Shown: positions 47,392 to 57,365 of the stretch, piece after piece
Position numbering within the stretch: the stretch's first letter is position 1
Layout of the letters: each line of letters starts with the position of its first letter
NCBI GenBank assembly: GCA_029891345.1
Contig: CM057000.1
Span: 138,182,663-138,246,662, forward strand
Origin: Dryococelus australis
Taxonomy: Eukaryota > Arthropoda > Insecta > Phasmatodea > Phasmatidae
Reading direction: 5' to 3'
Length of the DNA: 64,000 bases
The notes under the pieces: generated by a model
Databases searched by the model: none
What the model saw: the letters and a program-made list of their open reading frames with translations, nothing else
What the model was told of the DNA's origin: nothing
Made by a program: the position numbers and the translations under genes

Positions 47392-47603
47392 AGTGAAGCC
47401 ACTTAAGCACGTACAAGATTTTTTTTCTAGATGATGAGGATATTTAATGTTTTAGTGACATGAGATTAATGATAACTTAATAAAAACCATAATTTAAATA
47501 AAATAACATTTATCATGTTTTAGCGCAAATATGAAAACTTAATTAGGGACTTGGATACTTACTAATTAATAAAAAATTAGAACAATGGTTGGTTTTAGTT
47601 CAA
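47392..47603 (+). repeat. 213-bp direct repeat, copy 2
   Basis: Near-identical to 46739-46951. Flanks of the two copies differ, so similarity is confined to the repeat. Either a duplication or the two ends of a tiny terminal-repeat element. Confidence 0.9.
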
Positions 47604-47835
47604 GCGCCTGTTAAAGTTGCGCGAGTGAAATTCTGCAATCTATTTGACACCCGTCGCTTGGTTGACCTGCTGTAAGGGCCTCATCTATTGTAATTTGACT
47701 TTAAAGACAGTGAACACTATGGGAAAATCTGCGAGAAATATTAATACATTTGAGTAACATGAACAACTCTTTCGAATCATATAATAACATAGCGAATTTA
47801 TTAAATATTGAAATTAGAACAAAAAATATATAAAA
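47604..47835. other. Spacer DNA
   Basis: No feature. Confidence 0.5.
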
Positions 47836-48033
47836 ACACACGGAGAAAAATATTTTGTAGAGAGGTCACCCTGAAAAATCATTTTGTAGGTACTACAAAA
47901 TGATTTTGTACAGGCCACAAAAGTTTAGTGAGGACAAGTAAATAATTTAGTGGCCGCTACAAAATTTATTTGGCAAGGTGTATACTAGCAAAATATGTTG
48001 TGGTTGCCATAAAATATTTTTTTCCAGTGCGCA
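47836..48033. mobile_element. Short TIR element with perfect internal hairpin
   Basis: Left end cacacggagaaaaatatttt; the right end reversed reads gcgcactggaaaaaaatatt. Inside, 47876-47889 (AAATCATTTTGTAG) and 47893-47906 are a perfect 14-bp inverted repeat with a 3-base loop. The word 'ttttgtag' or its reverse recurs several times. Non-coding. Confidence 0.65.
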
Positions 48034-48367
48034 TAACTCTTATAACTCGTTAAATTATTTTTCGAAATTCATCCTCTTCAATTGTCAAACTTTTTTTGCA
48101 TTTCACAACGAAAAGGAGTAATAACATGGATAATAATTGACACACAAATAGTTATTTTAAAATAGGATTCATAAAATCTCCAGTAAATTTTATCATCGGA
48201 TATTTATGGCACTATCATGTAACTACACTATTTCTCTTGCACCGGGAAAAACACGACGACGGGAATTTTTATGTTTACACTGAAAAACCATGTTAACAAA
48301 CGTTTAATATGTTGTTAGCCAATCGAAACACGGCCGTGCGTTGATTCGCACGCTACTGCATATCGTC
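48034..48367. other. AT-rich spacer
   Basis: No feature. Confidence 0.5.
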
Positions 48368-48861
48368 TAATGCCCGGTTGCACCAACATTTTCCCCGATC
48401 CGAGATCAAATGATCCTAGTTCCGAACCAGGATCCAGTTTGATCTTGGTTCCAATGTAAAAGTGTTGCACCAACGAAATTTCAAGATTCCAGAACTCCGA
48501 TTCGTCGAGCTCGGTTCCAAAGTGAGACATATTGCTATTGGTGCGTAATATATGACGGCATTAAACTATAGCTAGAAATAGATGTGCGATGTTTTATCGG
48601 TTTTAAGCGAATTATTGATGTACGCATATTATTGAATTAGAGCATAGTTCTATCTGTTGGCGTATTTTCAAACTACTTTTATCGACGATGGTTGCTGATC
48701 TCGGATCGAAATTTCGAACCGCCAATTTCGGCGGCTCGAAATGAACTTCATCTCGATCTCCAGTCCATCTCTGATCTCGAATGGTGCAACAGTTTTTAAG
48801 TGTCGATCTTAGATCCGATCTTGGATCGAGTGTCGAATTGCGGTGGTACAACCGGGTGTTA
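48368..48861. mobile_element. TIR element with two nested inverted pairs
   Basis: Outer ends taatgcccggttgcaccaac and gtggtacaaccgggtgtta are inverted repeats. An inner pair, gtgttgcaccaacg (48462) and atggtgcaacagt (about 48780), repeats the same GTTGCACCA word. Many 'gatc' words (gatccgagatc, gatcttagatccgatcttgg) lie inside both ends. Non-coding, about 494 bp; superfamily not resolved. Confidence 0.75.
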
Positions 48862-49289
48862 GCTGCAGCCTCGAGGTGGCTCTGGTAATCTTAATTAGTT
48901 TCCACCCGCCGCATGGTCGGGCTGGGATACTCCAGTCCCGTCTCTCTCCCCCAGCGATAACTACCGCGGCAAAGCGTCTTTGCCCGAGAATAGCGTTCAG
49001 TAGCTGACGAGGTATAACAGAGCTATTAGTTGGCTCAAAGGCCCCTGTTGTTTGAGGAGTCGGGGAAAAGGGGAGGAAGAACTTGGGGCGAGGTAGTTTA
49101 CACAACTGCACTCTGCCTCCCTTGCTCCTCCCTTACAGTCCCGACGTCTTCGGCGGTAAACAATATCGTCGTCCCTACCGGGAGGGAGAGGATCCCTTGC
49201 GAACCTGTCCCTAGAAGAAAGAACTGCGCGGGACAAACAATATCTCTTCCTTCAAACAATTTAAGTTTAAATAGCGTCAGATAAATATT
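48862..49289. other. GC-rich block
   Basis: Locally GC-rich with purine/pyrimidine tracts; small frames on both strands without recognised domains. Confidence 0.5.
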
Positions 49290-49636
49290 TCAACGGACGC
49301 GCTGGCTGACGTGCGCCCAGTTAAGTCGGTCACTATGGAGGTAAGGCAGTTCCTTATCTTAACGTCTAATACAAAGCGTTAGGTAACCATATGTGATTGC
49401 TTAAATTTTTGCTTCCGCTTTCCGGTTCCTTTTAATGCATCGAAATTTAAAAACAAGCAGATTTGTGAAATATTTACTTTTATAATAATTTGCCCGGTTT
49501 CACTTCACCGACGCATGAATAAAGTAACGAGGTCCACAGCAATCTTAATTTTACATTAGGTGGAAGAATACGCAGCATACGTGCAAGTAGATATTAAGTA
49601 GGGCTTTCAAAAGTGTTCTTTTTACCGTGAACAGCC
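49290..49636 (-). mobile_element. Family 1 TIR element, truncated
   Basis: Reverse-oriented, lacking one tip. It retains 'gacgtgcgcccagttaag', 'cttaacgtctaatacaaag', 'cgacgcatgaataaagtaac' and the other tip 'ttttaccgtgaacagcc'. Confidence 0.82.
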
Positions 49637-49639
49637 TAT

Positions 49640-49650
49640 AGGTGTGTGTC

Positions 49651-49737
<87 letters not shown>
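49640..49737. repeat. (GT)n-(TA)n compound microsatellite
   Basis: A GT run followed by about 35 TA dinucleotides, starting directly after the family 1 tip 'cctata' and ending just before another family 1 fragment. Confidence 0.97.
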
Positions 49738-49743
<6 letters not shown>

Positions 49744-49754
49744 AAGAATTGATA

Positions 49755-49930
49755 TATTTATAAAATATTTACTTCTATAATAATTTTACAGTATCACTTG
49801 ATCGGCGCGTGAATAAAACGATGAAACCCATGGCAATGTTGATTTTACGTGCGGGTTAAAAAATACATAATGTGCATAAAAGTAGATCTTAAGGAAGGTT
49901 ATCCAAAGTGCTTGTTTTCTGTGAACAGAC
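49755..49930 (-). mobile_element. Family 1 fragment
   Basis: Carries 'aaatatttacttctataata', 'ggcgcgtgaataaaacgatg', 'agtagatcttaaggaagg' and the tip 'tgtgaacagac'. Separated from the preceding family 1 copy by the microsatellite; both have the same orientation. Confidence 0.78.
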
Positions 49931-49932
49931 TG

Positions 49933-50218
49933 TAGTATGCCTCACAGACGCAGTTAATAACGTTCCAGCACCTGAAGTAGTTTAATAGGAACCACATGGT
50001 ATAATTCATTTGCTGTTCCTTCACACTTTTTGTAATCAAACATTATAGACTTGCGCGGAGTGTAGAAAAGTCAGTCAACACTAGGAGGAGTACTCACAAA
50101 AACCACATAGTATGCCTCACAGACGCAGCTAATAACGTTCCACCACCTGAAGTAGTTTAATAGGAACCACATGGTATAATTCATTTGCTGTTTCTTCACA
50201 CTTTTTGTAATCAAACAT
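49933..50218. repeat. Tandem duplication, 111-bp repeat at 175-bp offset
   Basis: 49933-50043 and 50108-50218 are near-identical ('agtatgcctcacagacgca', 'cctgaagtagtttaatagga', 'catttgctgttccttcacac'). The 64 bp between them are not repeated after the second copy. The copy ends lie inside a family 3 element. Confidence 0.9.
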
Positions 50219-50310
50219 TTGAAAAATCACCCCGTGTATGATGTGTTTCATTGTTTCCTTAATATGCCATGTTTAACAAGCCTTTTGTACTCATGTTCAT
50301 AACACAACGT
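50172..50310 (-). repeat. Family 3 repeat, reverse orientation
   Basis: 'cttcacactttttgtaatca', 'aaatcaccccgtgtatgatg' and 'tccttaatatgccatg' mirror 60075-60202 and 25255-25400. The first 47 bp are duplicated at 49998-50043. Confidence 0.6.
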
Positions 50311-50915
50311 TATATTTTGTTTAAATTTAAACAGTATTTATATTTATTTAGATATAATATTTCATCCCACAGTTAATACGTATCAAAAACATTGAGAAAA
50401 TATATGTGTTTGTAATGCCTAGTAATAAATAGTTCTTATGCAGCTGAGTGCGCACGAATGCTGTCTCTTTGGGGTAATTTTCCATACTTGCAGGATGCGG
50501 AGGAATATTTGTTTAAGTATAACAGTGGCAGTGCTTCAGAAAAGTGTGGAGGAACCGCGAATGTATGCATGAGGCTGGGTGGACATTTGCATTTGCCTAT
50601 GATGTGGGTGGGGGCCTTTCGACGTAACAGTGGCCCGGCGTTAAAACAAATGTGTACGTGAGGGAACCCACGGATCTCGTGCGAAGTAAGTTGCCAACCA
50701 AGACAATTCACTGCCAGGTTCGGGTAGCCGAAATTGGCTCAGAGCATTGTACATCCCTTCAACATAAGCACCAGTCATCCATCCGTACCTAGTTATTAGA
50801 AACGTCACCAACACCCCTTTTGTCATCCCGCACCATGTCTAGGTGACTAGTACCAGCTAAACTATGAGGTCAACGTCTCATGCGTAGGCCGCCATTAACA
50901 CTTTGTAGACCTACA
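50311..50915. other. Unassigned DNA
   Basis: Contains 'tagtaataaatagttcttat' near 50418, shared with 45858 and (inverted) 55140. No gene recognised. Confidence 0.45.
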
Positions 50916-51330
50916 CTCGAGCAAAGCTAATTTGAACATTTCTTAGTTGCTCAGAATAAAACTCGCATGGATGTGCAGCCTTTATTCGGCTAGTGTTTAA
51001 CATGATCTCACAAGAACGCCACAACGCAGTAACAATAACAAAGCTAACGATAGAATTTATTTTTTTAAGCCACACAAAGGGACATGATTGATTGCAAATC
51101 CTTTTATACGATAAAGGACACTTTATAAGTTTGTCTCTCCGTTGGTTGATGTCCGGCCAATAATGAACTCTGTGAATTACAGGGTAGTGGTCGGTATGGA
51201 CCAATAAGACGATGGTGAGTTCTAACACATACACCGACAGAACCGGAGTTCTTGCAGTACTGGATATAGGTGACTCACTTCTAATTTATCTTAAGTGCCA
51301 GTAAATATGTGCAGACCTCAATGGGTTAAC
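50916..51330. repeat. Dispersed repeat D, copy 2
   Basis: Direct match to 8509-8909, with an extra ~25 bp 'gcatggatgtgcagccttta' segment. Both end in 'caatg-gttaac'. Unknown class. Confidence 0.75.
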
Positions 51331-51521
51331 GCCACATATCACCATCATTCTTTATTTCATTACCTGGAAGAGATTTATATAAGGGCCACACAAATGTCAA
51401 GATTTGTATTTAACTAGTAGTGTTCAAAATATAGTTCTGACAGAATCGATTAATAGCTGAAACTCCCGGTGCAGTCTCTGATTAAAAATGCACTGTTACG
51501 TCCCATAACATATGCTATAGA
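51331..51521. other. Spacer DNA
   Basis: No feature. Confidence 0.5.
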
Positions 51522-51799
51522 TAGAGCCACAAGTATTTCGCGGATTGAGTTGGCAGCAAGGTAGGTTGGACAACTGTATATACACTGGAGACATTTTCTT
51601 TTTCTTATTGGTTGCTGTGATCAAGTGAGGCCTCTCTACAGGGCTGTTAAACACACTACTGCTTCCCGCTTATCACTGGCTCACAGTTAAACGGGGCGTG
51701 TCTGAAGAACTGTCGTCCAATCACCACGGTAGGAGAAAAGAACAAGTGTTTGGAGTCTACCTCGCCTGCGAATTAATTCGCGAAATACTCGTGGCTCTA
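51522..51799. mobile_element. hAT-type MITE next to a family 1 tip
   Basis: 278 bp, ends TAGAGCCACAAGTATTTCGC and cgaaatactcgtggctcta. Flanking 8-mers gctataga and agtataga agree at 6 of 8, consistent with a decayed hAT target duplication. The right duplication runs into the family 1 copy at 51805. Confidence 0.85.
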
Positions 51800-51804
51800 A
51801 GTAT

Positions 51805-52175
51805 AGACTCTTCACGCTAAAGTGAGCACTTTTGAAAGTCCTGCTTAAGATCTAATTGTATGCACGTCGTGTATTCTTCCGCCCTATGTAAGATTAACAC
51901 TGCACTGAGCCTCATCACTTAATTTATGCATTGGTAAAGTGAAACTGAGAAATAATTAGAAAACGTAGGTATACCCATATTTTACAAATCTACTCATTTT
52001 TACTCTTAGACGCATTAGAATTATATAAATCAAAGAAAATAATTTAAGTGGCTACAAATGTTCACCTAACCCTTTTAATTCGACGTTAAGAGATGGAACT
52101 ACCTTCCCCCCACGGTTACCAACTCTCCTGGTTGCATGTCACTCAATGCGCTCGTTTAAGTATATACAGGTATGT
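51805..52175 (+). mobile_element. Family 1 TIR element, 3'-truncated
   Basis: Starts agactcttcacgctaaagtg, followed by 'gcacttttgaaagtcctgct', 'ttcttccgccctatg' and 'caatgcgctcgtttaag'. Homology stops near 'tatacaggtatg'; the 3' tip is absent. Confidence 0.82.
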
Positions 52176-52735
52176 TAAGAGAATAGGTTGTTCAAAAATA
52201 ATTCGTGATTAACTTAGGGGAGTTGTTATACACACGGCTATTCATGTTTATTAGTGTGTTCTCTAAAATTAAAGAATTATATTTGAAGGTTTCCCTTACA
52301 GTAACTGCGAATAATGTAATGTTAACACTGACACCGAATTCAGAACTTTATTTCTATGTATTTAAATAAAGCCTTCTTCTTTTATTGCTAGAGTCTAGTC
52401 ACTTCTATTAGATTGTGCTGTACTCACGTTCAGATCAGGTTGTAACAGAAATAATTACCACAAGTGTATTCTTACCCTAATACTTGCCCTAAAACAGTTC
52501 TGTATTACATTTGACATAATAACAGCTGATGTTTTCGTTAGTCGGACAGAATTTGACTTTCAGGTGTGGAACTTTTTTACAAAAAGATTGTATTTTATGT
52601 GGAGAATGCAAACTCATTTTGGAGCCGTTCGATACATTAATTCTCACAGCTACTTTATTTTAAATAACTGCTAAAGAAATTATTGAAAATTCAAAAGAAA
52701 TCCAGTAACGAAAGTATTTATGTGATTTTCCAGTC
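52176..52735. other. AT-rich DNA
   Basis: No feature recognised. Confidence 0.5.
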
Positions 52736-53515
52736 TGGAAACATATAGTTACGAAGATGGATATGGTGTTGTTAGTAAGTAATTACAGTGGATTCCAGCC
52801 TGGAAATATATAGTTACGAAGATGGATATGGTGTTGTTAGTAAGTAATTACAGTGGATTCCAGCCTGGAAATATATAGTTACGAAGATGGATATGGTGTT
52901 GTTAGTAAGTAATTACAGTGGATTCCAGTCTGGAAATATATAGTTACGAAGATGGATATGGTGTTGTTAGTAAGTAATTACAGTGGATTCCAGCCTGGAA
53001 ATATATAGTTACGAAGATGGATATGGTGTTGTTAGTAAGTAATTACAGTGGATTCCAGTCTGGAAATATATAGTTACGAAGATGGATATAGTGTTGTTAG
53101 TAAGTAATTACAGTGGATTCCAGTCTGGAAATATATAGTTACGAAGATGGATATAGTGTTGTTAGTAAGTAATTACAGTGGATTCCAGTCTGGAAATATA
53201 TAGTTACGAAGATGGATATGGTGTTGTTAGTAAGTAATTACAGTGGATTCCAGTCTGGAAATATATAGTTACGAAGATGGATATGGTGTTGTTAGTAAGT
53301 AATTACAGTGGATTCCAGCCTGGAAATATATAGTTACGAAGATGGATATGGTGTTGTTAGTAAGTAATTACAGTGGATTCCAGTCTGGAAATATATAGTT
53401 ACGAAGATGGATATGGTGTTGTTAGTAAGTAATTACAGTGGATTCCAGTCTGGAAATATATAGTTACGAAGATGGATATGGTGTTGTTAGTAAGAAATTA
53501 CAGTGGATTCCGGTT
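52736..53515 (+). repeat. 65-bp tandem array, 12 units
   Basis: Unit 'tggaaatatatagttacgaa' + 'gatggatatggtgttgttag' + 'taagtaattacagtggattc' + 'cagcc'. Twelve copies at exact 65-bp spacing, with variation almost only at two sites (cagcc/cagtc and atggtg/atagtg). The first unit has aaacata, and the last runs into 'ggttggttgcg'. Very recent expansion. Confidence 0.97.
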
Positions 53516-54459
53516 GGTTGCGTTTAAGTATTTGTGCAAGGAAGTGAAAAATTTGCCATCTTGCTATGCCGCTGTGCGATGGCAATGATTATGAGGATTC
53601 TCATGCGTGATTGTAGCAAACACCGTTGCACAGAAGGTATTCAACTTTTATTGCTATTGTTAAGGCGATGGTTATTTCGACTGCAACACTGCCTTTTTCA
53701 GTAATACTGTGTATTCACATAACAGTAACATGGCTACAATTCTTTCTAAGGTCGGGTTAACACAAAGAGCACAGAATTACTTCTCTTGAAACATGTCCAG
53801 CATTGCACACGAATACACTGGCTCCGACCTTGTTCCAATCGCAGTCAATTCTTGTTCAAAATACACTGCAGGGATGTTGAAAAAATATTGATGTATCGAA
53901 ATTACGATATTATATGGACAATGTATCTATGTAAATCGTCTATATATTCCAACGATATTTTATCGAAATCATCCTCTTCCAGGTAACGGAAATAAATACA
54001 TTTTTCTGCTATTTTAACAAGCTCTGATTTGAATATTAAAATTTAATTACAAAACTTCTATGTTTACCTTGGTAAACATACACACAAGAAATGCACTATA
54101 TCTTTCTCCAATGCCTATTGTCCCCAATATATAATATTCCAACCAATTTCACATTTGGCGAGTTTTTTTATACACAAAATATCGAATTCTTCGATATTTT
54201 ATATTTCGATATATCGTTTCGTAAGACGCTAAATCATCAGATAACTATTATAAATAAAATATTGCTATTTTTCTTTCGATTTCAATATCCGTAGTAAAGA
54301 AGTTATGTAAGTAACGATTTTTCTTGTGTCTTGCACTCACATTGGCTGCTGCGAATTAAATAAACGGTCACATTAAAACAGCTGAAATTGGAGCTAATGT
54401 CTGCATTCGTTGAAATAAATAAAAAGCCGGGTGAAAAAATATATTCGCTTAGCTGTTAT
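53516..54459. other. AT-rich DNA
   Basis: No gene recognised; small frames at 53786 and 54091 look like noise. Confidence 0.5.
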
Positions 54460-54612
54460 AGTCCATTCACGGTTTTTACCTACTTTTCTGAAGCCCTGCT
54501 AAAGTTCTAGCTCCAGGTCGAACCTCTGCCTAACGCAAAAAAAAAAAAAAAACTTATGTATCAAAGAAAATAACAACTAAGGGATCGCGCACCGCATTCG
54601 TGCACACTAAAT
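54460..54612 (+). repeat. Family 2 repeat with A-run
   Basis: 'gtccattcacggtttttacc', 'ttctgaagccctgctaaagt' and 'gcaccgcattcgtgcacact'. Interrupted by an A run of about 17. Joins directly to the SINE-like fragment that follows. Confidence 0.58.
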
Positions 54613-54715
54613 GTATCATTAGAGATGAAACAAGAAACATGTGAAACAGTACCAAGACATTACATATATACACGAGTTGACTTGCCCGGGATTCGAATTC
54701 AGAGAAACACGTAAA
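54613..54715 (-). repeat. SINE-like fragment (repeat B)
   Basis: On the reverse strand: a B box GAATTCGAATCCCGGG, then 'caagtcaactcgtg', then a tail ending 'catctctaatgata'. Same family as both arms of 10807-10978. Confidence 0.6.
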
Positions 54716-55689
54716 AATAAGCTAGCTTGCAAACATCTCCATCGCGGAGGTCGGATTCGGAGCATCAAATACGGATGTAATCAGACTAATGTTTTAAATA
54801 ATAGGGTTCACTAACCTGAAATATTTAGACGGCCATCAATTTGAAAATCTGTGTCCAAGCCACTAAAAACACATACGTTTAGACGGCGTACCGTTACGCT
54901 AATTGTGTGGTAAATGTGGTGAAAATCGGTTGATTGGTGCCCAAGATAAAGCACAAAAACCTTATTATCTTTAACTGGTGCTATCTTACAGAACTGTGAA
55001 GAGTGGGACTTATCTGCGGGACTGTGGACTGGATGCGTGAGTGAAAAGACATTCGGGACGATGGAAATAGACAGTTCTAACTAAACGTGTGGGAATAATT
55101 GGAGCAGTTTAAGGGACATTAGCAAGAACACGACTTGTTTTCCATAAGAACTATTTCTTACTAGACATTACAAATACATATCAAGGATTGTAAACCAATT
55201 ATAGATAACCTAATATTCTCATGTTACTACAAGTACCTGTTAACTGTCTATAAATATAAATTTTATCCCCAGCATTAAATTTCGTTTTATTTTTTGGATA
55301 TATAACAGGGTTTCCAAATGAACTTATAATAGCAGTGCTGCTACTAACACCTTCATTAACTGGGAATGTTTTCCAACAAATTATATCTCAAGAATCTATA
55401 CCACTAATGTCTTTTGGTTTTGTGTCTTCAGACTTTTTTGCCCGTCTGAAGAAACAGAACTCTAAGAAACCAGGCCCGGCTTTTGCAGTAATACCGTGTA
55501 GTGCAAATCTGAATAACAATGACAATAATATATAACTTTCTTCTATGTCCACAACTCGTATAGTCCACTCAGTAACATATTTGTTAACGTACTTTTCAAT
55601 GGCATTCCTATCTTCGTCCTGTTTTTATTCGCGTTAATTATAAATGTAATACTGTAATGTATAGATATAATATAAGCAAAAGTTCAAAT
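54716..55689. other. Unassigned DNA
   Basis: Includes 'cataagaactatttcttact' near 55146, inverted relative to 45858 and 50418. No gene recognised. Confidence 0.45.
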
Positions 55690-55850
55690 CGACTTAAAAT
55701 AAGACACTTTTATGTTAACACGAGTGTAAAACGCTTGTGATACATGCCATAGTTAGGGAACAACCAAATACGACATACATGTTTTTTTTAATGTTTTTTT
55801 TTTCTCAAGGGTTTGATTTAGAAAGTGTGAAGCAACTGTGAATATATTAT
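55690..55850 (+). repeat. Family 3 repeat
   Basis: 'acttttatgttaacacgagt', 'gtgatacatgccatagttag', 'caagggtttgatttagaaag' and a terminal 'ctgtgaatatatta'. Word order as at 60075-60202. Confidence 0.62.
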
Positions 55851-56081
55851 ATAATAAATATAAGATAAATTCTTTTGAAATTAACAAATTATTGAACCTC
55901 TTTGTGTGCTGGAGCGATAGTGAATATTTATACGATTGTGTTTTCTATGTTACGATTTATTTTTGTTTGATTCAGTTACTCAGGTGTAATCACTGAAACG
56001 ATTTACGTTAACCAAAATTGTTCAAACATGGTTGACAAATTAATTTAAAACAAACGCGTTTTAATCACTCGTTTGACCGCA
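55851..56081. other. Spacer DNA
   Basis: No feature. Confidence 0.5.
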
Positions 56082-56283
56082 GCCTGTATTACCACCATCT
56101 GATACACGTGCTGAATAACTATCAGCTGACGAGGCTATCAGTAGTGTGTTGCTAGCTCTTGTATATTACGACCCCCTGATAGCACGCGAATAGCTATCAG
56201 AAAGTTATCAGGAAGTTCGGACGATTCCTGGTATTTTTTTTGTTTGTTGGCAATATAAATCACCATTCTCAACAAACACAACC

Positions 56284-56335
56284 TGTCGGCAAAGTGTCGG
56301 CAAAGTGTCGGCAAAGTGTCGGCAAATTGTCGGCC
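56284..56335. repeat. 11-bp tandem repeat inside the 2.8-kb element
   Basis: 'tgtcggcaaag' repeated about 5 times, then 'tgtcggcc'. The word 'gtcggc' recurs further inside the element. Confidence 0.92.
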
Positions 56336-57030
56336 AGATGCCTGTACTGTCGGCAACAGTCGTTTCAATGCCAGAAGATAGACATCTGACAACGGCGTGA
56401 CGTCCTTTTTGAGACCGTAAGTTTGCCGTTAGAAAAAAGATAACGGCCCACTGTATTTTTTGGATAACAGATGGATATCACCTAAATTATGTCTGCGTGA
56501 TATCTCAGCCAAAATGTCGCCAATAGCAAAAATAATATTCCGGGCCGATTCCGATATAGCGTCTTTATTTTTTCGGTAAGCTGACCGTCATCTTATTTAT
56601 TTCGGCCCACTAACGTTTTCGAGACATGACTCTTTATCACAATAAAGATACAAATATGATGTCTTTTTGCAGACTAACTTTTCGTAAGTGTTTTTTTTTA
56701 ATATGCAAGATATTAACTAGCTGTTAATGGCATGATTTCTTTTTTGATACCATGTGTTAACCGTTAGCATGTTTTTTTTCATGATTATATATGTGTCACG
56801 TGGTAGCCCAATGCCTTTTTTTATTTTGAATTTTTTTTTCCTTTGTACAACCATCCGACATACATATAAAAAACTAAAAAATACTATTTTGTTAGCTAGC
56901 CTTTGAAGAAACGAAGAAACAGTTTTTAAATAATCAGCGTTTTAAATTAATTTATTATATTGTCAAGGTATTTATACATTCACTTATAATAATTTGCATC
57001 ATGATAAATTTGAAGTTACTGGAGAGTATC

Positions 57031-57115
57031 AGCAACTTACCCAGTGGTATATAGGCTACCATGACGGACTGTCAAATCAATGGTCTTAAATTCGAATCCC
57101 GCGCTTGCCAAACAA
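57031..57115 (+). repeat. tRNA-like sequence inside the 2.8-kb element
   Basis: A-box-like 'acccagtggtatataggc' and a B box AATTCGAATCCCGC about 40 bases later. Reads as a tRNA-derived SINE head. Not a foldable tRNA with clean stems. Confidence 0.55.
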
Positions 57116-57240
57116 AATATATTCGTATCATATAATGTGTTGAGATGTAAATAAAATGAATATATGTAAAGAGGAAGTAACAATTACTAAAAATTTTTAT
57201 CGAAAAATTAAGGTTTATTTCTTGTTTAAACTGCTTATTT

Positions 57241-57365
57241 CTTGCCGCCATCCAGCCGTCCCTGGCCCGGCGTCTTGCCGCCATCCAGCCGCCGCAGACC
57301 CGGCGTCTTGCCGCTATGAAGCCGCCGCCACAGGCCCAGCGTCTTGCCGCCATCCATCGGGCCGC
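57241..57365. repeat. GC-rich 33-36-bp tandem repeat
   Basis: 'cttgccgccatccagccg' starts at 57241, 57274, 57307 and 57343 (spacing 33, 33, 36). Ala/Arg-rich frames through it are artefacts of the repeat. GC composition contrasts strongly with its surroundings. Confidence 0.88.

Noticed and set aside
46739-47603. Full LTR retrotransposon
   Set aside because: Only 440 bp lie between the repeats, and neither a primer site nor coding sequence is evident.
57031-57115. Functional tRNA gene inside the 2.8-kb element
   Set aside because: A- and B-box-like motifs are present, but there is no clean cloverleaf and the context is repetitive.
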